A stretch of DNA of 44,715 nucleotides from Verrucomicrobiota bacterium (GTDB lineage Bacteria > Verrucomicrobiota > Verrucomicrobiia > Limisphaerales > JAIPKD01), in NCBI GenBank assembly GCA_021733835.1, contig JAIPKD010000020.1, positions 1 through 44,715 of the forward strand, in the 5' to 3' direction. The notes under the pieces are model-generated. The model worked only from the letters and a program-made list of their open reading frames with translations. It did not search any database and was not told where the DNA came from. Shown here piece by piece: positions 31,243-40,064 of this stretch; position 1 is the stretch's first letter; each line of letters opens with the position of its first letter. The translations under genes and the position numbers were made by a program.

Positions 31243-32685
31243 ATGAGTATGGTGACAACGAATACGATAGAACAGAAGAAGGAAGCCGATTATAAGGTAC
31301 GCGATATCAATTTGGCTGATTTGGGAAGAAAAGAGATAGAGATAGCCGAGCACGAAATGCCCGGTCTGATGGCGGTGCGCGAGAAGTATGCGCCGTCGAA
31401 ACCGTTGGACGGCGTCCGGATTACCGGGTCGTTGCATATGACGATTGAGACGGCGGTGCTTATTGAGACGCTGACCGATCTGGGCGCCTCCGTGCGGTGG
31501 GCGAGTTGTAATATCTTTTCGACGCAGGATCAAGCCGCAGCGGCGATTGCCAAGAGCGGTATCCCGGTTTTTGCCTGGAAAGGCGAGACACTCGAGGAGT
31601 ACTGGTGGTGCACCTACCAGGCGCTCAGCCATCCGGGCGGCAAGGGGCCGCAGTTGATTGTGGACGATGGCGGTGACGCGACACTCCTGGTACATAAGGG
31701 ATATCAAATGGAAGACGGCAGTGACTGGGTTGATTCGCCTTCGAGCTCGAAGGAGGAAAAGGTGATCAAGGACTTGCTCAAGAGTATCAGGAGCGAGAAT
31801 CCGAAGCGTTGGCACGAGATAGTCGAGGATTGGCGTGGTGTTTCCGAGGAGACGACGACCGGTGTACATCGCCTTTATAAGATGAAAGAGGAGGGTAAAC
31901 TCCTGACGCCTGCGATCAATGTAAACGACTCGGTTACAAAGTCGAAATTCGACAATCTCTACGGCTGCCGCGAATCGTTGGCCGACGGCATTAAGCAAGC
32001 CACCGGTGTGATGGTGGCCGGTAAGGTCGCCGTAATTTGCGGTTACGGAGATGTGGGTAAAGGTTCGGCGCAATCGCTGCGCGGCTTCGGCGCGAGGGTG
32101 GTTGTTACTGAGATCGATCCGATCAACGCGCTACAGGCGTCTATGGAAGGATTCGAGGTCACGACCATCGAAGACGCCCTTAAAGAAGGCGACATCTTCG
32201 TAACGGCTACCGGCAACCGCGACGTCATCACGGTCGATCATATGTCCAAGATGAAGGATCAGGCGATCGTCTGTAACATCGGGCATTTCGATAACGAGAT
32301 ACAAGTCGAGCAACTGGAGGAAACCGAAGGCGTGAAGAAGATCAATATCAAGCCGCAGGTCGACAAGTATGAGTTCCCGGACGGGCATTCCATCTTTATG
32401 CTGGCCGAAGGCAGGCTTGTGAATCTCGGTTGCGCACAGGGGCACCCGAGTTTTGTGATGTCCAATTCGTTTACCAACCAGACGCTTGCACAGATGGACC
32501 TCTGGCAGAACAGGGACGTTTACGAGAAGGACGTTTATCGTTTGTCGAAGAGGCTTGATGAAGAGGTGGCCAGGTTACACCTCGAGAGAATTGGTATCAA
32601 ACTGACGAAAATGACCAAGGAACAGGCCGATTATATCGGCGTGCCTTTGGACGGTCCGTACAAGAGCGAGCATTACAGGTATTAA
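31243..32685 (+). CDS. ahcY: Adenosylhomocysteinase
   Basis: AhcY hydrolyses S-adenosylhomocysteine to adenosine and homocysteine, removing the product inhibitor of methyltransferases. The 480-residue chain is the long form with the insert seen in bacteria such as Mycobacterium. The NAD-binding motif is [10 protein letters not shown], and the C-terminal K-x-E-H-Y-R-Y tail that reaches into the partner subunit is intact; [11 protein letters not shown] and the late M-D-L-W are also present. Placement directly after metK couples SAM synthesis to SAH removal. A nine-base hairpin overlaps its stop codon. Confidence 0.98.
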   Translation: MSMVTTNTIEQKKEADYKVRDINLADLGRKEIEIAEHEMPGLMAVREKYAPSKPLDGVRITGSLHMTIETAVLIETLTDLGASVRWASCNIFSTQDQAAAAIAKSGIPVFAWKGETLEEYWWCTYQALSHPGGKGPQLIVDDGGDATLLVHKGYQMEDGSDWVDSPSSSKEEKVIKDLLKSIRSENPKRWHEIVEDWRGVSEETTTGVHRLYKMKEEGKLLTPAINVNDSVTKSKFDNLYGCRESLADGIKQATGVMVAGKVAVICGYGDVGKGSAQSLRGFGARVVVTEIDPINALQASMEGFEVTTIEDALKEGDIFVTATGNRDVITVDHMSKMKDQAIVCNIGHFDNEIQVEQLEETEGVKKINIKPQVDKYEFPDGHSIFMLAEGRLVNLGCAQGHPSFVMSNSFTNQTLAQMDLWQNRDVYEKDVYRLSKRLDEEVARLHLERIGIKLTKMTKEQADYIGVPLDGPYKSEHYRY

Positions 32686-32710
32686 TCCGGTTGCTCTCGG
32701 AAACCGGATT
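32684..32710 (+). terminator. Intercistronic hairpin between ahcY and gcvT
   Basis: AATCCGGTT (32684-32692), a nine-base loop and AACCGGATT (32702-32710) form a perfect 9-base stem. It covers the end of ahcY, and the gcvT ribosome-binding site GGAG is next. With no T-run it is not a full terminator; it may set the relative expression of the two halves of the operon, by partial termination or RNA processing. Confidence 0.45.
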
Positions 32711-32723
32711 GTGAAGGAGTAAA

Positions 32724-33860
32724 ATGCCTAAACGCACGCCTCTTTACGACAAGCACAATCAGCTTGGCGCCAAGCTGATCGATTTCGGCGGATGGGAGAT
32801 GCCGGTACTCTACACCGGCATCTCCGCCGAACACAAGGCGGTCAGAAATAAATGCGGCCTTTTCGATGTATCGCACATGGGTGAGGTACGTGTCGGCGGC
32901 CCGGCCGCGGCGCGATTTCTTAATGGTATTCTCACAAATGACGTGGAACGCCTTAGCGAAGGCGAGGGGCAATATACGATATTCTGCAACGAACAAGGGG
33001 GGATAATCGATGATTTGTTCCTTTTTAGAATCGACGATGACGAATTCCTCCTTGTCGTCAATGCGGCGCGCAGGGAAGTTGACATCGAACGGCTCCGCGG
33101 GTGCCTGGATGGTTTTGAGGGTAAAGAGGATGTTGTACTCAAGGATATTTCCGACGACACGGGAATGCTGGCGATCCAGGGGCCTAAGGCGGTTGATTTT
33201 ATCGATGCCGTGATTACATCGCGAGGTTGCTGTTGTCTTTCCCGCGCCGTGAGCAGTCTCAAGCGTAACCAGATCGGGGCTTTTCAATTCGGCGGCGAAA
33301 GCGTTTGGATATCCAGAACAGGATATACCGGCGAGGACGGTTTCGAGGTGCTTGCGCCGGTTCAAGTCTTGTCGCAATTATGGGAGCGTCTGCTTGAGGT
33401 CGGTGGTGAGTACGGGTTGGTGCCGGTCGGTCTCGGTGCGCGTGATACGTTGAGACTGGAGGCGTGTCTTTCACTCTACGGCCATGAGCTGGACGAAGAG
33501 ACGACGCCGATCGAGGCGGGGCTCAAGCCATTTGTTGCTCTCGGCAAGGAGCGATTCAACGGGCGCGAGGTCATGCTTCGGCAGCTGGAGGAGGGTGTCA
33601 AAAAGAAACTCGTCGCCTTTCGTGTCACTGAAAAATCCGCGCCGCCCCGGCAGGGGTATCCATTAGTGGACGCCGACGGCGCGGATAGGATCGGTGTGGT
33701 TACGAGCGGCACGTTCAGTCCGACATTCACCGAAGGTCTCGGCCTGGCGTATGTCGAGCCCGCGTATGCACGGCCGGGGACAAAGGTTTTCATTGAAATA
33801 CGGGGCAAATTAGTGTCTGCTCAGACCGTAAAAAGGCCGTTCTATAAACGGACGGGTTGA
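32724..33860 (+). CDS. gcvT: Aminomethyltransferase, glycine cleavage T protein
   Basis: GcvT transfers the methylene group of the lipoylated H protein to tetrahydrofolate, releasing ammonia. The 378-residue protein has the family length; T-P-L-Y-D-K-H near the start, D-F-G-G-W-E-M-P-V, G-L-F-D-V-S-H-M-G-E and the late G-L-A-Y-V-E-P fit. G-Y-T-G-E-D-G-F-E is the conserved substrate region. The start has a strong GGAG. It is followed by gcvH but not by gcvP or lpd, which must lie elsewhere. Together with metK and ahcY this places one-carbon supply under the same control. Confidence 0.97.
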   Translation: MPKRTPLYDKHNQLGAKLIDFGGWEMPVLYTGISAEHKAVRNKCGLFDVSHMGEVRVGGPAAARFLNGILTNDVERLSEGEGQYTIFCNEQGGIIDDLFLFRIDDDEFLLVVNAARREVDIERLRGCLDGFEGKEDVVLKDISDDTGMLAIQGPKAVDFIDAVITSRGCCCLSRAVSSLKRNQIGAFQFGGESVWISRTGYTGEDGFEVLAPVQVLSQLWERLLEVGGEYGLVPVGLGARDTLRLEACLSLYGHELDEETTPIEAGLKPFVALGKERFNGREVMLRQLEEGVKKKLVAFRVTEKSAPPRQGYPLVDADGADRIGVVTSGTFSPTFTEGLGLAYVEPAYARPGTKVFIEIRGKLVSAQTVKRPFYKRTG

Positions 33861-33907
33861 GATCAGAGAACAGTAAATTCTGCAGGAATTTCTTAAAGGT
33901 ATTGAAG

Positions 33908-34288
33908 ATGAATATCCCGGAAGATTTAAAATACACCGAGTCCCACGAATGGGTACGCGTTGAAGACGGCGTCGCCGTTGTTGGAATAACAGATCATGCG
34001 CAGCAGGAGCTGACGGATATAGTCTTTGTGGAGTTGCCGCAGACCGGCGACACATTCAAGGCGGGCGATCCGTGCGCAGTAGTCGAGTCCGTTAAGACGG
34101 CAAGCGATATCTACTGTCCCTTGAGCGGTGAGGTAATCGAGTGCAATGAAGCGCTGAATGAGAATCCGGATTTGGTTAATTCCGAGCCGTACAAGGGCGG
34201 TTGGTTTTTCAAGATAAAGTTGGAAGATACGGCCGAGGTCGAGAAACTTATGAATCCCGATACGTACAAGGAGTTTATTGGACAATAA
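33908..34288 (+). CDS. gcvH: Glycine cleavage system H protein
   Basis: GcvH shuttles the methylamine group from the P to the T protein on a lipoyl arm. The 126-residue protein carries the lipoylation site Lys63 in E-S-V-K-T-A-S-D-I-Y. The N-terminal Y-T-E-S-H-E-W-V and I-T-D-H-A-Q-Q-E-L-T-D-I-V-F-V are typical. The ATG at 33908 gives the family start; the longer frame from 33857 adds 17 residues that do not fit. It follows gcvT by 47 bases and is the last gene of the operon, before a strong terminator. Confidence 0.97.
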   Translation: MNIPEDLKYTESHEWVRVEDGVAVVGITDHAQQELTDIVFVELPQTGDTFKAGDPCAVVESVKTASDIYCPLSGEVIECNEALNENPDLVNSEPYKGGWFFKIKLEDTAEVEKLMNPDTYKEFIGQ

Positions 34289-34340
34289 ACGCTGATCCGG
34301 CGAAATACCGGGACGTGAAAAAAAGTTAGGCAGACTGATG

Positions 34341-34375
34341 CCGCGGCGCTGAATTCGAGTTCGCCGCGGTTTTTT
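34341..34375 (+). terminator. Rho-independent terminator of the metK-gcvH operon
   Basis: CCGCGGCG (34341-34348), a 13-base loop and CGCCGCGG (34362-34369) form a perfect 8-base GC stem followed by six Ts (34370-34375). This is the clearest terminator in the window. It may also serve the convergent gene on the other strand only weakly, since its A-run is on the wrong side. Confidence 0.92.
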
Positions 34376-34429
34376 ATGCGCTTATCCGGAGTGTTTCTAT
34401 GTTTTTGAAAACGGATTCGGCTGTTCAAC

Positions 34430-35437
34430 TCAGTTTGCGTTAAGGCCTGTCTCGGGCGTCCATTTTGTACGATAAAACTTTTTGGAATTACCGGGTACGG
34501 CGGTATCGATATAATCGAATTCACCGTCGTTGGGGACGGTGAACGTTTTTATTGTGCTCCAGTTCAATAGGTCCTGGGAGGCTTGGAGATTATAGGTTTT
34601 ATCGGGTGATCCCGTGAACTTGAGCGTTAACATGTTTTCCGTGTATCCGAGAAGATGCAATGTGCCGGGGTTTGGAAGCGGGGCATTAGTGGGATTTAAT
34701 ACACTTATTTTGTAATTATCGAAAAGCATATAGTTATCGCCGGGCATGGCGGGATTCCGTATTGCCCAGACTGCGTCGATATCGCCGAGGGTCAGTTCAG
34801 CGCCTTTGGTCGTTATTTCCCGGGCCGGTACGATCTGATAGTTGCCCAGGTACGCGTTCCAACGATTGGACTGGAAATTCATATTAATGGTGAGCTCGTA
34901 GAGAGTGTTCGTTTCGAAATTCAATCCGGTGGATACGAAGCCGGCGTCGTTGTCCAGTGAGTAAGAGATAAGCAATGCGGCGTTATCGAAGTCAACAGTG
35001 AACAAGCGTTCTTCGGCGGTATTGTAAACGCTCCAGCGGAAGTCGTCGTAGTTGGCATAGGTCGAGTCGATTATCGACATCCATACGGAGAATTGGACCA
35101 AATTATTCGCGTTCGTACCGGGTGTAAAGTCTATCGGATGCCAGACCGACAAGTAATCTCCATTGGTTTCAGGTGGGGAGTAACCGATGTATGCCTGTTG
35201 GCCTTGTCCTGTGAATGCGTTTTCAACCAGGCCGTTGCCGCCTGTGCCGAAACCGACCCAGCCGCCTTGGCCGATGAGTGTGTAATTGCGATCGAAGCCT
35301 TCGTCTTTTTCGAACGCGGTCGAGTATAGGTTCACCGGCTCAGCGTCCCCGGTTTGAGCGGCGGTTTGAAGGTTGATCACCGTGAGCAATACGAGCGAAA
35401 CACAAGCCGCAATATACTTATGTAGTCCAATATTCAT
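34430..35437 (-). CDS. Secreted lectin-like protein with Verrucomicrobial C-terminal module
   Basis: The 335-residue protein has a signal peptide (K-Y-I-A-A-C-V-S-L-V-L-L-T-V), then a beta-rich domain (about 35-245) with a concanavalin/LamG-like look (F-S-V-W-M-S-I, F-D-N-Y-K-I). The last 65 residues hold T-Y-N-L-Q-A-S-Q-D-L-L-N-W and end near F-Y-R-T-K, a module common at the end of exported proteins of Verrucomicrobiota and relatives. It probably binds surface polysaccharide or is displayed at the cell surface; no catalytic residues were seen. It sits 140 bases past the gcvH terminator on the opposite strand and just downstream of another exported protein gene. Confidence 0.8.
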   Translation of the reverse strand: MNIGLHKYIAACVSLVLLTVINLQTAAQTGDAEPVNLYSTAFEKDEGFDRNYTLIGQGGWVGFGTGGNGLVENAFTGQGQQAYIGYSPPETNGDYLSVWHPIDFTPGTNANNLVQFSVWMSIIDSTYANYDDFRWSVYNTAEERLFTVDFDNAALLISYSLDNDAGFVSTGLNFETNTLYELTINMNFQSNRWNAYLGNYQIVPAREITTKGAELTLGDIDAVWAIRNPAMPGDNYMLFDNYKISVLNPTNAPLPNPGTLHLLGYTENMLTLKFTGSPDKTYNLQASQDLLNWSTIKTFTVPNDGEFDYIDTAVPGNSKKFYRTKWTPETGLNAN

Positions 35438-35493
35438 GAGGATATAGTTATCGGGGATTCATTATATTCGGCAAGGTTAAATTGCGGTGTTCG

Positions 35494-37911
35494 CTAATTC
35501 CGTCGTGGGGATGGATTGGACGGGGCCTTTTGTACTTCTCGTTTTGCGGCGGTGGGACGCGCAGTTTTGGACGGCATATTTGCCGGTTTCTGTATGCTCC
35601 TTGTTCGCGATGGTGAGCTCGGCCGTGATTGAATGGTGCGCGCGGCCGGTGTTGTTCTTTGAACAGCCGCCGGCCTCGTCGGCCGGGCGGTTGTAGTAAT
35701 GCGCGAGGAATTGACACGGATATTGTTTGCAGACCTGCGCGCGGCCGGGGTTGGCGTCCTGGAGAATGCAGCCGGCTTTTGGAGCCTGCTCGAGGGCGTG
35801 CTGCGCACCGGCGACGGTGTGGTTCTTATGCTTCGGTTTTGCGGTGTTCGGATTGCCGGTGAGGAGCTTTTTCTGATTGTGGGCGTGTTATTGGCTTGGG
35901 AGTTGATCCTGGCACCCCTGTTTATCGAGGTTGGTGTTGATGGTTGCGCACTGTTCCTGATTCGATACGTGGTCGTTCCGGCGGCGGGTCTGGTTGTGTG
36001 AGTCTTTTGCAGGCTGCTTCGGGAAGTAAAACTGCTGACGGTAGGGCGGCTTCTGGATTGGAAGCCGGGCCACATTTTTACCGTGCTTGGCGTGGAGGTG
36101 GTTTCCGCGCCCTTTTCGGTGGTTGGTTTTGGAGGACGATAGACGGCGCGTGAATCCGAGTTTTGTGGGCTGGTCTTTGGCTGTGTCGGACGCGATGCGG
36201 CGGCGCTCTTTTGGGTGGAATAAGTGCGGGTTTGCGATAGGTGAGAGTTGATCTCCGGACGGTTGTTGACTAATGAACGCCTGGTGTTTGATTGCGCCGG
36301 TTTTTGTTGAACGGCGGATTTGTCCTCGATTTTGGCGGCGCCTCGCTCAGCGGATTGTGCGGATATCCGGTTGACGTTGGGGATTTGTGACGGATGGCGG
36401 GTTGCGCCGGTTTTTATTGGTGTTGGTTTGTCCCGGTTTTCCGCTGCGTATTTCTGGAAGGCAGCGGATGATGTGGGGTGTGAGCCGGTTGTTGTTTTCG
36501 AGTCGTGGCCGGTCGAACCTGCATTAGTTATCAGCGGTGTGTCTGTTTGGAGCTGCTTTTTATAAATCACCGGTCGTCCGTCTCGTTTGACTAGTCTGTC
36601 GGGCTTGACGAATTCGTTGCCGACAGGGGGTTTAGTTTTTACATCGACTCTTTGGATGTCGTCTCGGACGTATCTGGATATGCGGTCTTTATCCACTCCT
36701 TCATTTATAATTACTTTGTTAGGGGCCGAGATGTAATTATTGATAATGGTGGTTTGCGGGAAGATTCTATTTACGCGAGTGGAACTCAGGCAATATGAGT
36801 ACAGGCTATCCGAATAGAAATGCCTATAAGATACAAATGTATACGCCCTGTGCGGGAGGCCGAAGTTAAAGCTTATTCCGATCGAGCCGCCGTTGTAATA
36901 AAGCCCGGTTCCGTGGACGAAGGTTACCCTCGGCGGCAGCGGCGCCCAGCCGCAGTGTAGGTTCGATGTCCGCCACGTGACCCAAGCGGGGCCCCATGTG
37001 GTGTCGGGCGCCCAAAGCCAGCCGTGGGATGGATGAATAAACCAGCGGCCATAGTGGAAAGGCGCCCATCCCCAAGAATAATCTGATTTCCAGTACCACC
37101 CCCAGTCGGTCCAAAGCCAACGACCGCCAGAGGCATAAGGTCTCCAGTGTTGATCGGTGACGACTGTTACCGGTTGCCAGCACCAGCCGTAATCAGGGAC
37201 CTCGTACCACGTGCCATACGGCGCTAGCTCGCGGTAAAAATAATGTACCTCACTGGAAGGTGCGGCATCCATCGTTTCGACTTCGATGTATTCCTCTTGT
37301 TGTGCGGGTTTGTATGATGCCGATTCGACGGTTGTCGAGGGTTCAGCGGCCGGCGCGGTGCCCTGGGTTTGGATGTATTGCGCGGCGGATTCTTCGCCCG
37401 TTCCCGCAGGCGCGGACGCGGCATTGATCATGGACTTAATCACCGTATCGGACAATCCAATGTCATGGAGGTATACAATTTCGTCCGTGGTCAGCGCCGG
37501 GATGTCCTTGGACTTTTGAATATATTCAACGACGATTGCCTCGCTGACTCCCGAGGTTGCCAAATCGATTATCTTGGCTGTTTGCGGTGAAACCTGTACC
37601 TGCTCCGGTGGTATGGCCTTTACTTGGGAAGGCGCGTTTGCAGTGGTGGTCGGTTCCTCTTGAATTTGTTGTTGCGCTTTAATTTCTTTCTCTTCGTCGG
37701 GCGTGTCGGATGCCTGATTTAAATTATTTGCGCAGGCGGGTAGTAACGCGATAAGCGTGAGTATTATGACGGATTTATATAAACAAATGCGTCCCGTCTT
37801 GCGATGGACACGCGCCTTGGATCGCCGGTCTTGAGCCTGTCTGCTTATGCTCAATGGTTTTCCGCGGCGTATCTCATCATTCATCAACCAGATGGCAAAT
37901 TGCGTTTTCAT
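35494..37911 (-). CDS. DUF6600-like lipoprotein with a long basic low-complexity tail
   Basis: The 805-residue protein has an N-terminal basic stretch, a hydrophobic segment and a lipobox (L-L-P-A-C, cysteine near residue 60), so it is probably a lipoprotein. The start is uncertain because about 45 residues precede the signal; an internal start is likely. Residues about 225-350 contain the Trp/Tyr-rich DUF6600-type domain (Y-G-T-W-Y, Y-G-W-C-W-Q-P, W-T-D-W-G-W-Y-W, W-A-P-F-H-Y-G-R-W). The last 350 residues are extremely rich in Ser, Thr, Pro and Arg, nearly lacking acidic residues, and should be disordered and cationic. Function is unknown; similar proteins occur in Acidobacteria and PVC bacteria. 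Confidence 0.8.
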   Translation of the reverse strand: MKTQFAIWLMNDEIRRGKPLSISRQAQDRRSKARVHRKTGRICLYKSVIILTLIALLPACANNLNQASDTPDEEKEIKAQQQIQEEPTTTANAPSQVKAIPPEQVQVSPQTAKIIDLATSGVSEAIVVEYIQKSKDIPALTTDEIVYLHDIGLSDTVIKSMINAASAPAGTGEESAAQYIQTQGTAPAAEPSTTVESASYKPAQQEEYIEVETMDAAPSSEVHYFYRELAPYGTWYEVPDYGWCWQPVTVVTDQHWRPYASGGRWLWTDWGWYWKSDYSWGWAPFHYGRWFIHPSHGWLWAPDTTWGPAWVTWRTSNLHCGWAPLPPRVTFVHGTGLYYNGGSIGISFNFGLPHRAYTFVSYRHFYSDSLYSYCLSSTRVNRIFPQTTIINNYISAPNKVIINEGVDKDRISRYVRDDIQRVDVKTKPPVGNEFVKPDRLVKRDGRPVIYKKQLQTDTPLITNAGSTGHDSKTTTGSHPTSSAAFQKYAAENRDKPTPIKTGATRHPSQIPNVNRISAQSAERGAAKIEDKSAVQQKPAQSNTRRSLVNNRPEINSHLSQTRTYSTQKSAAASRPTQPKTSPQNSDSRAVYRPPKPTTEKGAETTSTPSTVKMWPGFQSRSRPTVSSFTSRSSLQKTHTTRPAAGTTTYRIRNSAQPSTPTSINRGARINSQANNTPTIRKSSSPAIRTPQNRSIRTTPSPVRSTPSSRLQKPAAFSRTPTPAARRSANNIRVNSSRITTTARPTRPAAVQRTTPAARTIQSRPSSPSRTRSIQKPANMPSKTARPTAAKREVQKAPSNPSPRRN

Positions 37912-38229
37912 TTCTATTGCTGCGCATCCGAGTCGCGCGTTTGTTGTTTATTCAGCTTAATAACTATCAATATTAGACGAGAATAATATCCGGAAATATT
38001 CAACGCCGTCGTTTCTTTGATTTTGTTGAACTGTTTTGGATAGCTTACTCCTTTCTGCCGCGGATTTCAAAGAAAGCCGTATCGATTGAGTAAAATGTTC
38101 AGCTGGGATTTACCGAGTACTTATCGAGTGAGCCGGAGGTATGCCTTCGTTAATTTCTGGAATTAGCATACTTGCGCGTTTATAATTAGGCCGGTTCGGT
38201 AAGTTAAATTTTTTCATCTATTCTAGTAA
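37912..38229. other. Divergent intergenic region
   Basis: This 318-base gap separates the divergent lipoprotein and phosphohexomutase genes. It contains a -10 promoter box (listed separately) near its right end. The left part is AT-rich and may hold the lipoprotein promoter. I found no RNA gene or ORF. Confidence 0.45.
38181..38186 (+). promoter_or_regulatory. Consensus -10 box before the phosphohexomutase gene
   Basis: TATAAT at 38181-38186 would place a transcription start about 37 bases before the ATG. The matching -35 is poor (a TGGAAT-like hexamer 17 bases upstream). There is no evident ribosome-binding site at the gene. Confidence 0.45.
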
Positions 38230-39987
38230 ATGGATAAGCAAGGACAAAATGACATAGGTGCGTTAATTGAATGCCTCGAGTACGAGCCGCGGGAGTTGAA
38301 GTTCGGAACCAGCGGCAGGAGGGGTGACGTTAAAGACCTGTCGCAACTGGAGGTCTACATAAACGCCTTGGGCGAGTTGCGGTACTTGAAGCGTCTGAAT
38401 AAGGACGAAGGCGGAATCCGGGAAGGCGATGAGTTTTATTTCGGTTATGATCTTCGTCCGAGTTCGATAAAATTTGAGACCGAGCACGGCGGCCGCGGCG
38501 AAATAGCGCAGGCGATCGTTCAAGCCATCACAGATGCCGGGCTCAAGCCGGTTAATCTCGGGAGAATACCGACACCTGCGGTTATGTGTTACGCAATAAA
38601 ACGCGGGAAGGGTAGTATAATGGTCACCGGCAGTCATATTCCGTTCAACCGGAACGGATATAAGACCAATTCCGCTAAGGGCGAGTTGATGAAAAGCGAC
38701 GAAGCGCCGATCGGTCTCGATGTCGAGCGCGTCAGGAACGAAGTTTATTCCCAGGCGTTCGCCGAATCCATGTTTAATGAACAGGGATTGTTCAAGACCG
38801 GCCACCGCGAACTGCCGCCGGAAAACCGGGGAGGCGAGTCAGAATATATTCGGAGGTATACGGACTTCTTCGGCGGCAAGTCGCTGGAAGGGCTTAGGAT
38901 ATTGGTGTTCCAGCATTCGGCGGTTGGACGTGATATGCTCGTGGGGATATTGGAAGAGCTGGGCGCCCATGTAATTGGCGCGGGGCGCAGCGGGAGGTTT
39001 ATACCTATCGATACGGAAAATGTGAACGAAGCATTGATTGCGGATATAACCGAACTCGTCGTCCGCGCTGAAGCGGAGGCGGGGCTGGTCGATGCCGTGG
39101 TTTCGACCGACGGCGACAGCGATCGTCCGATGCTCCTGGCCGTCGAGCACGAGCGAGGCGGGCCGGCGTCGTTACGTTTTTACGGCGGCGACCTGGTGGG
39201 AATGGTCACCGCCGAGTATATCGGCGCCGATGCAGTGGTCGTTCCTATAAGTTCGAATGACGGGATCGATCGTGGGCACCTTGCACAGATGGTCGAGCCG
39301 AAGACGCGGATCGGTTCGCCATACGTCATCGAAGGTATGCTCAAGGCGGCCGAGAATGGGCGGCGTCGCGTTTGCGGATGGGAGGCAAACGGCGGGTTCA
39401 TGCTCGGTTCGGATGTGGAATCGGATGGGCGCGTTCTGGCTGCGTTGCCGACCCGTGATGCGGTGCTTCCGATATTGAGCGTCCTCTTTTCTGCCGTCGA
39501 AGGAGGATGCGCTGTATCGGAGCTTTTCAGGCGCTTGCCGGCGCGCTATAGCCGGGCCTCGTTGCTCAAGAATTTTCCGCGGGAGAATGGATTAAAGATA
39601 ATCGATGCGTTTTCGCCTAATGATGACAAGGTATGCGATGTCTTATTCAATGAAGCCGGCGTGGAGTTTAAGACGAATGATGGAAAAGGGATTGAAGCGC
39701 CGGAAGAGGCGAAACAGCGGATGCGCGACTCGCGGGCCGCGCTTGAACGAATCTTCAATAGCGAACTTGGATTCGGACGTATAACGGCGCTTAACTTCAC
39801 GGATGGCTTGAGGATATACTTCGATAACTCGGATGTAGCGCATGTGCGGCCTTCAGGGAACGCAAACGAGCTGCGGATATACGCGGTAGCGGATTCACAG
39901 GCGCGCGCCGATACGATTGCGCGGTTTGGCGTTGCCGAGCCGGATGGGTTGTTGCGAATGCTCGAGAAGACGGTGATGTGTCGATAG
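38230..39987 (+). CDS. Phosphohexomutase (phosphomannomutase/phosphoglucomutase family)
   Basis: This 585-residue alpha-D-phosphohexomutase interconverts hexose 1- and 6-phosphates. The catalytic phosphoserine is Ser135 in T-G-S-H-I-P-F-N, where T-A-S-H-N-P is more usual. The metal-binding loop D-G-D-S-D-R is at 294-299 with all three aspartates. The sugar-binding loop is W-E-A-N-G-G, and the phosphate-binding loop near 540 is R-P-S-G-N-A-N-E. It is longer than the standard 450-550 residues. The E-A-N-G-G variant belongs to a divergent branch, so glucose versus mannose specificity cannot be read. The N-terminal F-G-T-S-G-R-R-G is a good family start. It is followed by an 8-base hairpin before nadC. 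Confidence 0.92.
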   Translation: MDKQGQNDIGALIECLEYEPRELKFGTSGRRGDVKDLSQLEVYINALGELRYLKRLNKDEGGIREGDEFYFGYDLRPSSIKFETEHGGRGEIAQAIVQAITDAGLKPVNLGRIPTPAVMCYAIKRGKGSIMVTGSHIPFNRNGYKTNSAKGELMKSDEAPIGLDVERVRNEVYSQAFAESMFNEQGLFKTGHRELPPENRGGESEYIRRYTDFFGGKSLEGLRILVFQHSAVGRDMLVGILEELGAHVIGAGRSGRFIPIDTENVNEALIADITELVVRAEAEAGLVDAVVSTDGDSDRPMLLAVEHERGGPASLRFYGGDLVGMVTAEYIGADAVVVPISSNDGIDRGHLAQMVEPKTRIGSPYVIEGMLKAAENGRRRVCGWEANGGFMLGSDVESDGRVLAALPTRDAVLPILSVLFSAVEGGCAVSELFRRLPARYSRASLLKNFPRENGLKIIDAFSPNDDKVCDVLFNEAGVEFKTNDGKGIEAPEEAKQRMRDSRAALERIFNSELGFGRITALNFTDGLRIYFDNSDVAHVRPSGNANELRIYAVADSQARADTIARFGVAEPDGLLRMLEKTVMCR

Positions 39988-40002
39988 TAAGAATGATCAA
40001 GC

Positions 40003-40036
40003 CGCCGGTAACCTTTGATTTGGTGCGATACCGGCG
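40003..40036. promoter_or_regulatory. Inverted repeat between phosphohexomutase and nadC
   Basis: CGCCGGTA (40003-40010) and TACCGGCG (40029-40036) form a perfect 8-base stem with an 18-base loop. It has no T-run and sits 28 bases before nadC, so a weak terminator or a leader element are both possible. Confidence 0.4.
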
Positions 40037-40064
40037 ATTATCTTAATTAAATGAGGTATTTTCG

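Noticed and set aside
31231-32073. A 280-codon minus-strand ORF antisense to ahcY
   Set aside because: The plus frame encodes unmistakable adenosylhomocysteinase; the antisense product has Arg/His-rich shadow composition.
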